DNA from: Mediterraneibacter catenae
Lineage (GTDB): Bacteria > Bacillota > Clostridia > Lachnospirales > Lachnospiraceae
Reading direction: 5' to 3'
Assembly (NCBI RefSeq): GCF_008691045.1
Contig: NZ_VMSO01000005.1
Span: forward strand, 62,001-126,000
DNA: 64,000 bases
The notes under the pieces: model-generated
Databases searched by the model: none
Told to the model about the DNA's origin: nothing
What the model saw: only the letters and a program-made list of their open reading frames with translations
Position numbers and translations under genes: made by a program
Shown here: positions 9,601 to 17,216 of the stretch, piece by piece
How the letters are laid out: each line of letters begins with the position of its first letter
Position numbering within the stretch: the first letter of the stretch is position 1

Positions 9601-9773
9601 AATCGTGCCGAATCCTCATCCGTATTAGTAACGTAACTCTGGGTTCCCAGAAAGTCGTCGATTCGTGCGCGGTATCCGTCTGCAATGTCCGCGCCCACGA
9701 TAGACAGTGCCATCACGGAAGCAGTTATCGCTGATAGACCGCGCATGACAGGTGCAAGTTTTTTTGCTCTCAT
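6642..9773 (-). CDS. GH3-family beta-glycosidase with permuted domains and C-terminal membrane anchor
   Basis: A 1043-residue exo-beta-glycosidase, probably a beta-glucosidase. The usual GH3 order is reversed. The GH3 C-terminal-type domain (KNDNNVLPLSG, near residue 90) comes first, then a fibronectin III-like segment (about 440-560). The barrel domain follows with EDPMLTNRM, GPKHM and FRETDLRCFQ, and the presumed nucleophile Asp in LISTDMMNN near residue 945. An N-terminal signal or anchor segment (about 8-30) and a C-terminal helix (about 1008-1035) with a Lys-rich tail suggest the enzyme is held on the outer face of the membrane. Permuted GH3 enzymes are known from rumen clostridia. AGGAGGAG precedes the ATG. 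Confidence 0.9.
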   Translation of the reverse strand: MRAKKLAPVMRGLSAITASVMALSIVGADIADGYRARIDDFLGTQSYVTNTDEDSARFVSDYATFEEMKAAAKDIAVREGEEGTVIMKNDNNVLPLSGKSVALFGLAAYAPYPYASGDLKAGNEDAVDLVQAFQDAGIEINQTVMDFYENGILNEHTEEVPNQWTGEIEIQTAYDNIYVTSPGDMTTYQINEIPPSEYENFGAPADWESQIDKDNTVGICVFARGAGESNTYAPGSAVNYAGEETGEDPLALSEDELAVIDAAKETCSQVVVLINSGNTMMLSDIAAGGEHEVDGIAYIGCLNDYQATGVVNVLTGQINATGALPDTYVADNASIPAVQNFGGGYYADYEVVNSDGDDSRYPGTTIENVEAGSFGGTSPTYNGGTYIVEAEGIYVGYKYYETRYYDSIANPDSGAASSAGATQSDAWNYNEEVIYDFGHGLSYLDYEQSLKSIDVDRTEDGNITAVVEITNNSDQDGRFLAQLYVQQPYTDYDKENNVEKSAVMFLNSAKVDVAAGATEEVTITIPTKYLASYDYTNAKTYILDEGDYYFTAAAGSHEAVNNILAAQGYTTADGMDAEASGDVQTWNLAEFDNTTFAISNDTEVTNVADDADLNYWTEDDTVTYLSRQDWEGTWPVNYNEVEINISDSPKSEEWIAELRGETYTIQDGDAATEGTDNGLRFDTTNIQYEQLEDIADPFWTELVGQITIDEAVGAVIHGGSQTDTLTNVDNPVVVQNEGVSGFTATYTDEETGETYRFNVHSQTLLGSSFNPELAYDWGRVEGNSGLWLQRYHLWGVGLTQRRTPYNGRNYEYISEDPMLTNRMGYGVLQGCADMGILNGPKHMGFNDQEHNRAGISVYLNEQKFRETDLRCFQGGLEDADGMAVMIAFNRIGATNASHYAPMLQTILRGEWGYTGLISTDMMNNNYYFNPESMIMAGITQVADFATNDNHINMGDGGTDATWAYISEDAVANDASLVDQARENLKYQLYTFANSAVMNVSTERVQTWWDTAISTVTYVSGALAVITLAAWIVLTVKPAKKKED

Positions 9774-9811
9774 AATTTCTCCTCCTTTGATTATTGATCT
9801 ATTTTTTCAGC

Positions 9812-11299
9812 TTAATGAGCTGTGAGATCCGTATTGTTCCTCTTCTCGATCTCGGCCTGCTCTTCTTTCAGATTATCTTCCACGCGGAAGAACAGGAACA
9901 GAAGGATCGCGCATATCACGTATGCGATCGTCTCGAACCAGATATAGCTGACCGAGATTCCCGTCTGTGCCAGAGCACTCTGCATGTCAGTTCCGACTAC
10001 CAGGTTCTGATCGTATCCCACCATATTCAGGATGGCTGAGAATACCGCATTCATGACCGGCGACGCCGCTACCATGAGTGAGCTGTAGATAGACATCGTC
10101 AGGCCGTCTGTACGAAGCCCTGTCTTCCACTCGATATGGTCGATGACATCAGCCAGCATGGCAAGGATCATGTAGCATGCCGGCGAAGATCCCAGACATT
10201 TCAGCGCTACTCCGACTGCCACGGGAACAATATTGCTTCCGCCCATAATGGCGATTACGCCTCCGATAACACCGAGTATTAAGAAAGCACTTACTGTCTT
10301 TCGCTTGCCGAACTTCTGACACAGCGGATTTACAAAGAGCATTGCCACCGCCATGGGGATTGCTCCCATCACGGCAAGGATCGACTGATAAGTGCCCCAG
10401 CCATCCGGTCCCAGCGCGGAGTTGTCAAGTACCCACCGGCAGAAGTAAGACATAGATCCGTTCTTGATGGCGCCGGAAAACTGGAAGATCATATAGAAGA
10501 TCATGACGACCCACCACCATTTTTCCGATGCCACGGCTTTGAACTGTGTTCCCATGGATGCTGTTTTTACCTTTGACTTACCTTCTTCCTCTCCCGCTCC
10601 GCCGGCCATGAGCTCTTCCGTGACGCGCTCCCGGCTGAACTTATACTGCAGGAAGATCGTAAGTGCCGTAATGATGCCCACTGCCAGCATCGCAGCAAAC
10701 CACAATGCCTGGTTTTCCTTCAGGGCAAATGACACGAGGATCGGGAAAACCATGGATCCCGCTCCCATTGCCACAAGTCCTGCAATATTGTTGAAGGAAG
10801 CCAGCTGTCCTCTCTGATCCGAATTTCTCGTGGATACAGCGACAAGTGTAGAGTTTGCCGTGTTATAGATCGGATATGCGACCGAGTAGAACAAATTGTA
10901 TGCGATCGCGATCCATACCATCTTCATCACACCATCAAAAGGCACGATAAACATCAGTACCGATGCCACTGACAGTGTAAGAGCTGACAGAAGTATCCAT
11001 GGTCTTGCCTTTCCCGCAAGCACCCTCGTTCTCTCGATCAGCTGTCCGACAACCAGGTTCGCTATGACGATCAGTATCGTTGAAAACAGCTGCAGCGTCG
11101 TCAGAAATGTCAGATCCAGTTTCAGAACATCTGTAAAATAGGTGTTCAGGATACTGGTAAATATCCCCGATGAGAGAAGTCCTCCGATCGGTCCGATAAA
11201 ATACCCAATCAGCATCTCGGGAGGGCGGACATCTTTCCCTTTGATCAGGGAGGATGTCAGCGGTGTATTCCAGAAGTTTGATTGTTTTTGCCGACTCAT
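9812..11299 (-). CDS. GPH-family (MFS) glycoside:cation symporter
   Basis: A 495-residue transporter with about twelve hydrophobic segments. It resembles the glycoside-pentoside-hexuronide:cation symporters: an N-terminal GYFIGPIGGLLSSG region, the LIERTRVLAGKARPW loop between helices 2 and 3, and a C-terminal KTGLRTDGLTMS region. It lies between the GH78 and GH3 genes on the same strand, with gaps of 104 and 38 bases. It probably imports the glycosides or released sugars these enzymes act on. The exact substrate cannot be read from the sequence. Confidence 0.88.
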   Translation of the reverse strand: MSRQKQSNFWNTPLTSSLIKGKDVRPPEMLIGYFIGPIGGLLSSGIFTSILNTYFTDVLKLDLTFLTTLQLFSTILIVIANLVVGQLIERTRVLAGKARPWILLSALTLSVASVLMFIVPFDGVMKMVWIAIAYNLFYSVAYPIYNTANSTLVAVSTRNSDQRGQLASFNNIAGLVAMGAGSMVFPILVSFALKENQALWFAAMLAVGIITALTIFLQYKFSRERVTEELMAGGAGEEEGKSKVKTASMGTQFKAVASEKWWWVVMIFYMIFQFSGAIKNGSMSYFCRWVLDNSALGPDGWGTYQSILAVMGAIPMAVAMLFVNPLCQKFGKRKTVSAFLILGVIGGVIAIMGGSNIVPVAVGVALKCLGSSPACYMILAMLADVIDHIEWKTGLRTDGLTMSIYSSLMVAASPVMNAVFSAILNMVGYDQNLVVGTDMQSALAQTGISVSYIWFETIAYVICAILLFLFFRVEDNLKEEQAEIEKRNNTDLTAH

Positions 11300-11403
11300 A
11301 ATTCCCCTTTTCCTTTCTCTTTTCTTTCTATAAACAGAGCGGAATGCTCCGGATCATCTGCCGCGCAAACTGTGCGGGCACTGCTTATCTTCCCGGACAT
11401 CGT

Positions 11404-13956
11404 CTATGTGTACGGACAGCTCAGATGATAATTCCCGCTGCCGTACTCCGATGTACGCCCGTCCGGCATAGTGACTGCGCACTTTGTTCCCACAGGAACT
11501 TCTATGTCCAGGTAAAATGTTCCGTCCGCGATCTTCCAGTCTGATACGATCCTGCCGTACGGAGTGACTGTAGTTCCTCTTGCGTAAGTGATGCCGCCGC
11601 CCGCCAGAGGCCGGATCCGAAATGTCCTGTATCCCGGTTCTATCGCCTCGATTCCGGCCACCCTCTCATAGAGGAACGCCCCTACGGCGCCGGAAGCGTA
11701 GTGATTATAAGAGATCATCATGTCGGTTCCATCGTCGCTGATCGGGCATTCTCCGTTCTCGTCCAGCCCGTCCCAGCGCTCCCATATAGTAGTTGCTCCG
11801 GATTTTACCTCATAGAGCCATGACGGACACTTTGTATTTGTCAGCATTTTAAATGCCGTATCTTCCTGCCCGTTGTCTGCAAGCGCAAACAATATATAAG
11901 GCGTGCCCGGGAAACCGGTACCGATACAGTAATCCGATGCTTTCACCAGTTCTGCAAGGTTTTCCGCTGCTTTCTTCTGTACATTTTCCGGGAACATCTT
12001 AAACCACAGAGGCAGTACGTATGCGGTCTGGAATTCTTCTTTCATTTTTCCGTTTCCGTCTGTAAATACGGAGATATATGCATCCGCAACTCTTTCGGAG
12101 AGCTGATTAAAATATTTTGCGTCTTCCTTTTCTCCCAGGATATCTGCTGTCATTGCCGTAAGACGGCTCGTATTGTACAGGCTGGCTGTTGCTGTCCACT
12201 TGCTCCTCTTCTGCCACTGGGACATCTTCGGCACATCCGGGGCTACCCAGTCTCCGAAATGCAGCACAGAGGGAGTATTCCAGATATATCTGTGCCTGCC
12301 TATGCCGAATCCTGCCCAGAAACGGCAGGCCTTCACATATTTTTTCATGACAGGATACATGTCCCTTAAGACCTGTTCATCTCCTGCCGCCATGTACTGT
12401 GCCCATGGCACGAGCACACAGGCGTCGCCCCACCAGTCGATCGCCATGGACGGCATAGTCGCCGGGAAACCGTATCCCTGTGCCGGAACCGTATTGGGGA
12501 TACCTCCGGTGGGCAGCTGTTCCGCCTTGACATCGATAAGCCACTTTTTGATAAAACGGCCGATATCGAAATTAAAACATGCCGTCGGAGCGAATACCGC
12601 GATATCTCCGGTCCATCCCATACGCTCGTCCCTCTGCGGACAGTCTGTAGGGATTTCCACAAAGTTTGATTTGCTGCTCCAGAGGATATTTCTCTGGAGG
12701 CGGTTGATCCTCTCATCCGAACAGATAAAATTCCCTATCTCCTTTATATCCGAATACAGGGTCAGAGCCGTGACCTCTATATCCTCCTGCCTGATCCCCT
12801 CTACACTGATATAGCGGAATCCCATATAGGTAAGCCGGGGGCTGTATTCCTGCTGTCCGTCCCTGCATGTATACGTGGCTGTCGCTTTAGCCGTGCGCAG
12901 GAATTCCACATTCAGGCTGCCGTCTTTGTTTAAGATCTCCGCATGCCTTACTTTAATGACCTGGCCCTTTCTTCCTCTTATCTTAAGCTTTATCACACCT
13001 GCAAAGTTCTGACCGAAGTCGTAGATCAAAGTCCCGTCGGAACGTTTATTGCAGGATACGGGCTTTATCTCCTCATGGGAGCGCACCGGGCTGCTGTAAT
13101 CCGCCCTCAGGTCCGGGACGAATTTCAATCGTTCGGGAAGGGCCTGCCTCCATATGATTTTTTCTTCATCTACCGAAGCATCATAAGTTTCGCCGTCATA
13201 GATATCTGCCATCCGGTATGGTCCGTCCTCAGTCACTTCCCACGAGCTGTCAGTGCCGATCACCTCCTGCGTGCCGTCCTCATAAGTGATCCTCAATTCC
13301 GCCAGAAGTGCCTGCCGGTCGGCATCATGCCGGTTGATCCTCGTAAATACAAAGGAACCGACCGCCCATCCTCCGGCGACGACCGCTGTCAGTGTGTTAT
13401 CTCCTGTGAGCATATCAGTGACATCATAGACCTGATACTGCATCTCATGTTTATATGAAGTAAAGCCGGGGGCAAAATACCTGTCTCCCACTTTTTTCCC
13501 GTCCACAGCCAGTTCATAAATCCCCAGCGCCGTTGCGTACAGCTTCGCCTCTCTCACTTTCTTTGTGCACTTGATCTTTTTCCGGAACATCATCGGTACC
13601 GGAGACACTTTCTTTTCCGTAAAGCTGTATGCTCCGTCCGAGATCCACTCTGCATTCCACGGCGTCCCCATCCTGCCGGTCTCAAAAGAGACTGCTGCCT
13701 GTGCTGTCTCTCCGGCATCGTCCTCCGCCGTAACATTTACCCGGTACACGGTAAACGGCTGCAGTGCATTTCCTCTGTACGGTATGAGGATCTGGGAATC
13801 CGTCTCTTCCGTCCATCCGTTTACTGTAATCTTTGCCTTTTTCAAATTCACATTCTGCCGGTCGCTCGTAAGCCGGAATGAGATCCCCGGATCCGGCTTA
13901 TCCGTCACACACCCTTCCGACAGATGCTCTACTGTCAGACTGCTGATTTTCAGCAT
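11404..13956 (-). CDS. Alpha-L-rhamnosidase, GH78 family
   Basis: An 850-residue enzyme expected to release terminal L-rhamnose from plant glycosides such as flavonoid rutinosides or saponins. N-terminal beta-sandwich domains (about 1-370) precede the alpha/alpha barrel. The barrel carries the family segment DCPQRDERMGWTGD near residue 440, which holds the acidic catalytic residues. A C-terminal beta domain starts near residue 770. No signal peptide is seen, so it is probably cytosolic and follows import by the adjacent GPH symporter. GAGGAGG is just upstream of the ATG. Confidence 0.9.
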   Translation of the reverse strand: MLKISSLTVEHLSEGCVTDKPDPGISFRLTSDRQNVNLKKAKITVNGWTEETDSQILIPYRGNALQPFTVYRVNVTAEDDAGETAQAAVSFETGRMGTPWNAEWISDGAYSFTEKKVSPVPMMFRKKIKCTKKVREAKLYATALGIYELAVDGKKVGDRYFAPGFTSYKHEMQYQVYDVTDMLTGDNTLTAVVAGGWAVGSFVFTRINRHDADRQALLAELRITYEDGTQEVIGTDSSWEVTEDGPYRMADIYDGETYDASVDEEKIIWRQALPERLKFVPDLRADYSSPVRSHEEIKPVSCNKRSDGTLIYDFGQNFAGVIKLKIRGRKGQVIKVRHAEILNKDGSLNVEFLRTAKATATYTCRDGQQEYSPRLTYMGFRYISVEGIRQEDIEVTALTLYSDIKEIGNFICSDERINRLQRNILWSSKSNFVEIPTDCPQRDERMGWTGDIAVFAPTACFNFDIGRFIKKWLIDVKAEQLPTGGIPNTVPAQGYGFPATMPSMAIDWWGDACVLVPWAQYMAAGDEQVLRDMYPVMKKYVKACRFWAGFGIGRHRYIWNTPSVLHFGDWVAPDVPKMSQWQKRSKWTATASLYNTSRLTAMTADILGEKEDAKYFNQLSERVADAYISVFTDGNGKMKEEFQTAYVLPLWFKMFPENVQKKAAENLAELVKASDYCIGTGFPGTPYILFALADNGQEDTAFKMLTNTKCPSWLYEVKSGATTIWERWDGLDENGECPISDDGTDMMISYNHYASGAVGAFLYERVAGIEAIEPGYRTFRIRPLAGGGITYARGTTVTPYGRIVSDWKIADGTFYLDIEVPVGTKCAVTMPDGRTSEYGSGNYHLSCPYT

Positions 13957-14004
13957 TACTTTTTCCTCCTCTTAGGCCCCTCACCCAAAACTCCTTTCAC
14001 TGTC

Positions 14005-14015
14005 GCTATCATAGC
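14005..14015 (-). promoter_or_regulatory. GCTATGATAGC palindrome upstream of GH78
   Basis: An 11-base palindrome GCTATGATAGC lies about 50-60 bases upstream of the GH78 start. It contains TATGAT, a plausible -10 element. The identical palindrome lies at 16710-16720 upstream of the GH2 gene. Both promoters lack a good -35, which would fit activation by a regulator. This is inference from shared sequence only. Confidence 0.4.
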
Positions 14016-14102
14016 ACTTTACCTCTTCCGCAGATCAAAACGTCCGTGAATGGTCGTTCTTTTGACGTGTTTTGTCTTGTAGGCCCATCTATATATCTTT
14101 AT

Positions 14103-14136
14103 GCGACTTTGCAAATGGCGCGGACTGAACTGTTAC
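14103..14136 (-). repeat. Partial copy of the AACAGTTCAGCC-end repeat family
   Basis: The segment closely matches the right-hand 36 bases of the full element at 36633-36794, sharing TGGCGCGG and CTGAACTGTTAC. It lies about 15 bases after the GH2 stop codon, in the same orientation relative to the gene as the other copies. The other terminus is not recognisable, so this is a partial copy. Confidence 0.65.
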
Positions 14137-14150
14137 ACTTTTTCAGTAAA

Positions 14151-16646
14151 TCACTCAGAATCCGCTGCGCTGTATTCAATCTCAATTTCCGTCAGACCGG
14201 TCCGCTTCCCGTCAGTCACTTCCACAACAACAGGTCTCGCGCCCGTGCCTTCTGCAGCTCTCACGACCGCAAGCGCCTCGCCGAAATATGTGTCCGTCTT
14301 ATCTTCACAGTATCCGATCTCATTGTACGGGCACCCGTTTCCCAGACCGAGAAGCTCTCCGTTCGTCACATTTACACGGAGGATCCCCCTCTCAAGCGGC
14401 TTGACTGTTCCTGCTTTATCAGTATACTGAAGCCGGATAAAGCACAGTCCGGCCGGCCGCACGTTCTTCCTCTCCGGCACAGCCCGCAGTACTGTCTCAC
14501 TGCCCGCTGTTTCAAGAGCGCTTCTGGAAATCTCTCTGCCGCCGGCATCATAGGCTGCTGCCTCAAGCCTGCCCGGTCTGTACTCCACAGTAAATGTTGT
14601 GTCACACCGGTTCTTTAATTCCCTGCTGCCTATGAGTCTTCCATTCAGGAAGAGAGCGATCTTTGCAGCGCGGGCATATACTTCCACATACGCTTTCTTC
14701 CCTTCGCAGCCTGCCCAGGACCAGGACTCTACTGCATTGGTCATCTTCCATGCCGACGGAGAGTGCTTCTCATCTGTGTGGTTGACCGGACGCACTGCAA
14801 TGACCGGTCTGTCTGTCAGTTCAAAAGCTGTCTTTGTATAGCCTGCCTCTGCGAGAGGCTTTCCGGTCAGATCGATCCTTCCGCTCCCCGCCGTGATCCA
14901 GCCCGGTCCGTGGGAAAAGTCCGGCGCATAGTCACTGTACTCCCAGGAACCGACTCCCACCTCTCCGAGATAATCTATTCCGGCCCAAACAAAGTCTCCG
15001 ATGATCCTCGGATTCTTCTTTGCCATCTCCCAGAATTCATACGCGTCCGAGCAAAATGTCTCACTTCCGAGGATCAGCCTGTCCGGATACTTTTTCAGGT
15101 CGTGGCGGTATCGCTTGATGCCGTAGTTATATCCTGCAATGTCCATATTGGCAAAGGCGTCCCTCGTCTTCACGTCACATCCGTAAAATGTAGCTCCGGT
15201 CTTCATAAATCCGCTTCCGAGCATTCCCGCCAGATCATTAAAGAACTGGCTCCCGACCGCTTTTTTCTTCTTCTGGTTCGGACCGCCCGCCTTATTTTTC
15301 TCTGCTTTCTCTGCTTCTTTCTTCGCTTTCTTGTCACTGTACACTCCAAAGCCGATAGAACTTAAGAAATTGAAGAAAATATTGACGCCGCAGGTCACCG
15401 GACGGGTTCTGTCCAGATGGTGCAGGTATTCTGTCATCTTCTTCGTCAGGTGGATTCCTTTCGGCTGCGCAGTCTCAGACACTTCATTTCCGGTCGAATA
15501 CATGACAACGCACGGGTGGTTATAGTCTTTGCGTACCATATCCTTGAGATCCTGCTTCCACCACTCCTCGAAATAACTGACATAATCATACTCGGTCTTG
15601 TGGATGTACCATACGTCTACAAATTCATCCATCACGAGCATTCCCAGACGGTCGCATGCCTCAAGCATCGCTTTGGAACACGGATTGTGGGCAGAACGGA
15701 TGGCATTGTAGCCGTTCTCTTTCAGAAGCCGTACCTTACGTTCCTCAGCTTCCGGATAACAGCAGGCGCCCAGCACACCGTTGTCGTGGTGGATACATGC
15801 GCCTCTTAAGATCACCCTTTTCCCGTTGATGGAGAAACCTTTCTCCGTGTCCCAGCCGACGATGCGAAGACCGAACGTGATCTCTTCCGTGTCATGATCC
15901 CGGTCTGAGCTCACCGTCTCCACGGGGAGCTGATACTCCGGGGAAAACTCCGCCCTGAGCCGGTAAAGATCAGGCGTGTCCGGACTCCAGAGCCGAGCGT
16001 CCGGGATCTCCGCCTGAATGACAGCCGCCCCGTCCGTATACTCACTTATCGTGACCACAGCAGGCTCTGCCTTCCCGTCCTCCGCCAAAGGCATGATCTG
16101 TATGTTCAGTTCTCCCGCGCAGGTAGTTCGGATCTCCACCTCGATCATTGCAGGATCTGTGCTGAGGGTGCGGATCCGGATGCCGTTCGTCAGGATATGT
16201 CCCGCCGGCGCCGTATACATCCACACCGGGCGGTAGATCCCGGCGCCGGAATACCACCTGCTGTTGGGCTGGTCCGCATTGCGGGCGATCACGCGTATCT
16301 GATTCTTCTCCCCGTATTTCAGATATCCTGCCGCATCGACATAGAAGTCGGAATATCCGTACGGCCGGAATGCCGCCTTTTTCCCGTTCAGATATACCTC
16401 TGCATTATGATATATTCCTTCAAATTCAAAACTGACATACTGCCCTTCATACTCTTTCGGGACATCAAATTCCTTCTCATAAATATAATCAAATCCCTCA
16501 AACCATCCTGTGTTGATGCCGCCCGCGCTGTCCTCAGTACGTTGCTCGGATATCATGGCATCGTGCGGAAGCCTTATTTCCTTTCCGGCTCCTTCTTCCC
16601 GGGCCCGTCTGTACGTCCATCCTCTGTTAAAATCCAGCTTTCTCAT
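14151..16646 (-). CDS. GH2-family beta-galactosidase/glycosidase
   Basis: An 831-residue exo-glycosidase. The sugar-binding jelly-roll domain (about 1-160, with NSRWYSGAGIYRPVW), an immunoglobulin-like domain and the TIM barrel follow in order. The acid/base Glu is in MYSTGNEVSE near residue 395 and the nucleophile Glu in LILGSETFCS near residue 525. C-terminal beta domains typical of GH2 follow. A Lys-rich insertion (about 440-465) lies between the two active-site motifs. There is no signal peptide. It is the first gene of the glycoside cluster. The sugar could be galactose, glucuronic acid or another beta-linked residue. Confidence 0.88.
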   Translation of the reverse strand: MRKLDFNRGWTYRRAREEGAGKEIRLPHDAMISEQRTEDSAGGINTGWFEGFDYIYEKEFDVPKEYEGQYVSFEFEGIYHNAEVYLNGKKAAFRPYGYSDFYVDAAGYLKYGEKNQIRVIARNADQPNSRWYSGAGIYRPVWMYTAPAGHILTNGIRIRTLSTDPAMIEVEIRTTCAGELNIQIMPLAEDGKAEPAVVTISEYTDGAAVIQAEIPDARLWSPDTPDLYRLRAEFSPEYQLPVETVSSDRDHDTEEITFGLRIVGWDTEKGFSINGKRVILRGACIHHDNGVLGACCYPEAEERKVRLLKENGYNAIRSAHNPCSKAMLEACDRLGMLVMDEFVDVWYIHKTEYDYVSYFEEWWKQDLKDMVRKDYNHPCVVMYSTGNEVSETAQPKGIHLTKKMTEYLHHLDRTRPVTCGVNIFFNFLSSIGFGVYSDKKAKKEAEKAEKNKAGGPNQKKKKAVGSQFFNDLAGMLGSGFMKTGATFYGCDVKTRDAFANMDIAGYNYGIKRYRHDLKKYPDRLILGSETFCSDAYEFWEMAKKNPRIIGDFVWAGIDYLGEVGVGSWEYSDYAPDFSHGPGWITAGSGRIDLTGKPLAEAGYTKTAFELTDRPVIAVRPVNHTDEKHSPSAWKMTNAVESWSWAGCEGKKAYVEVYARAAKIALFLNGRLIGSRELKNRCDTTFTVEYRPGRLEAAAYDAGGREISRSALETAGSETVLRAVPERKNVRPAGLCFIRLQYTDKAGTVKPLERGILRVNVTNGELLGLGNGCPYNEIGYCEDKTDTYFGEALAVVRAAEGTGARPVVVEVTDGKRTGLTEIEIEYSAADSE

Positions 16647-16709
16647 AGCTCCCCGTGTGCTCCTTTCTTCTTCATCAGTATGCCACTGTCATACCCCTGA
16701 TTCACTGAT

Positions 16710-16720
16710 GCTATCATAGC
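16710..16720 (-). promoter_or_regulatory. GCTATGATAGC palindrome upstream of GH2
   Basis: An identical 11-base palindrome to that upstream of the GH78 gene, 64-74 bases before the GH2 start, and again containing a TATGAT -10-like core. The flanks extend it to GATGCTATGATAGCATC, a 17-base palindrome here. It may be a shared operator and promoter of the glycoside cluster. Confidence 0.4.
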
Positions 16721-16750
16721 ATCTTTTCTACTGTAAAAATAACAGATAAC

Positions 16751-16779
16751 GTAAACCGTCAATGTTATACCGTAAACCG
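16751..16779. promoter_or_regulatory. Direct repeats GTAAACCG, 21-base period
   Basis: GTAAACCG occurs at 16751-16758 and again at 16772-16779, two helical turns apart. The pair lies in the divergent region between the GH2 gene (minus) and the hydrogenase-maturation operon (plus). Such spaced direct repeats are typical of AraC-family binding sites. Which operon it serves is unknown. Confidence 0.4.
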
Positions 16780-16790
16780 CGTCATGCTTG

Positions 16791-16965
16791 TATAATAGTT
16801 TTCCTCATGATATACTTGAGGAGACATACGTTCTGACTGCAAAGGCTGTAATATATATGACCTGAGCAAAAAGGCGCGCATACCGGAAGCTGTACAGAGG
16901 GCTTATCCCTCTCTGCTTTTGATACTCAGGCGCCGTACGGCGCTGTTTTTATTTTCAGGAGGTTT
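16791..16965 (+). promoter_or_regulatory. Promoter and structured leader of the hydrogenase-maturation operon
   Basis: A TATAAT -10 lies at 16791-16796 with a poor -35. The expected transcript has a leader of about 165 bases. It contains a short stem TCCTCA/TGAGGA (near 16801-16822), a hairpin AGAGGG/CCCTCT (16896-16912) and a long-range stem CCTGAG (16861-16866) with CTCAGG (16925-16930). The last overlaps an intrinsic terminator (16927-16950). GGCGC at 16873 can also pair with the 5' arm of that terminator. This mutually exclusive layout is that of a riboswitch or attenuator. I could not match it to a known class. AGGAGG precedes the first start codon. Confidence 0.5.
16927..16950 (+). terminator. 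Intrinsic terminator inside the hyd leader
   Basis: GCGCCG and CGGCGC are separated by two bases (16930-16943) and followed by TTTTTATTTT. It lies before the first gene of the operon, so it would act as a conditional terminator and not at an operon end. Confidence 0.65.
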
Positions 16966-16967
16966 AT

Positions 16968-17216
16968 ATGGAGACAAGAATCGCCCTCATCGGCATCATC
17001 CTCGAGTCAAGAGAGTCTGTCGATGAACTGAACCATCTGCTGAGCGAATACGGAGAATATGTGATCGGCAGGATGGGGATTCCCTACAGGGAGAAAGGCA
17101 TCCATGTCATCAGTGTGGCGATGGATGCGCCGAACAATATCATAAGTGCCCTCTCAGGCAAACTGGGGATGCTGCCCGGAGTGAGCACAAAGACGATCTA
17201 CGGGAAAAACATATGA
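16968..17216 (+). CDS. Iron-only hydrogenase system regulator, TM1266 type (ACT-like fold)
   Basis: An 82-residue protein starting METRIALIGIILE and ending in GMLPGVSTKTIYGKN. The length, the ferredoxin/ACT-like pattern and the position directly before hydE and hydG match the putative [FeFe]-hydrogenase system regulator family known from Thermotoga TM1266 (TIGR03959). Its biochemical role is not established. AGGAGG is 7 bases upstream. Its stop overlaps the hydE start by 4 bases (ATGA), so the two are coupled. Confidence 0.82.
   Translation: METRIALIGIILESRESVDELNHLLSEYGEYVIGRMGIPYREKGIHVISVAMDAPNNIISALSGKLGMLPGVSTKTIYGKNI

Noticed and set aside
16800-16965. TPP, SAM-I, cobalamin or c-di-GMP riboswitch in the hyd leader
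   Set aside because: None of the conserved core strings I know for these classes is present; only the terminator-overlap layout supports regulation, so it is listed as unclassified.
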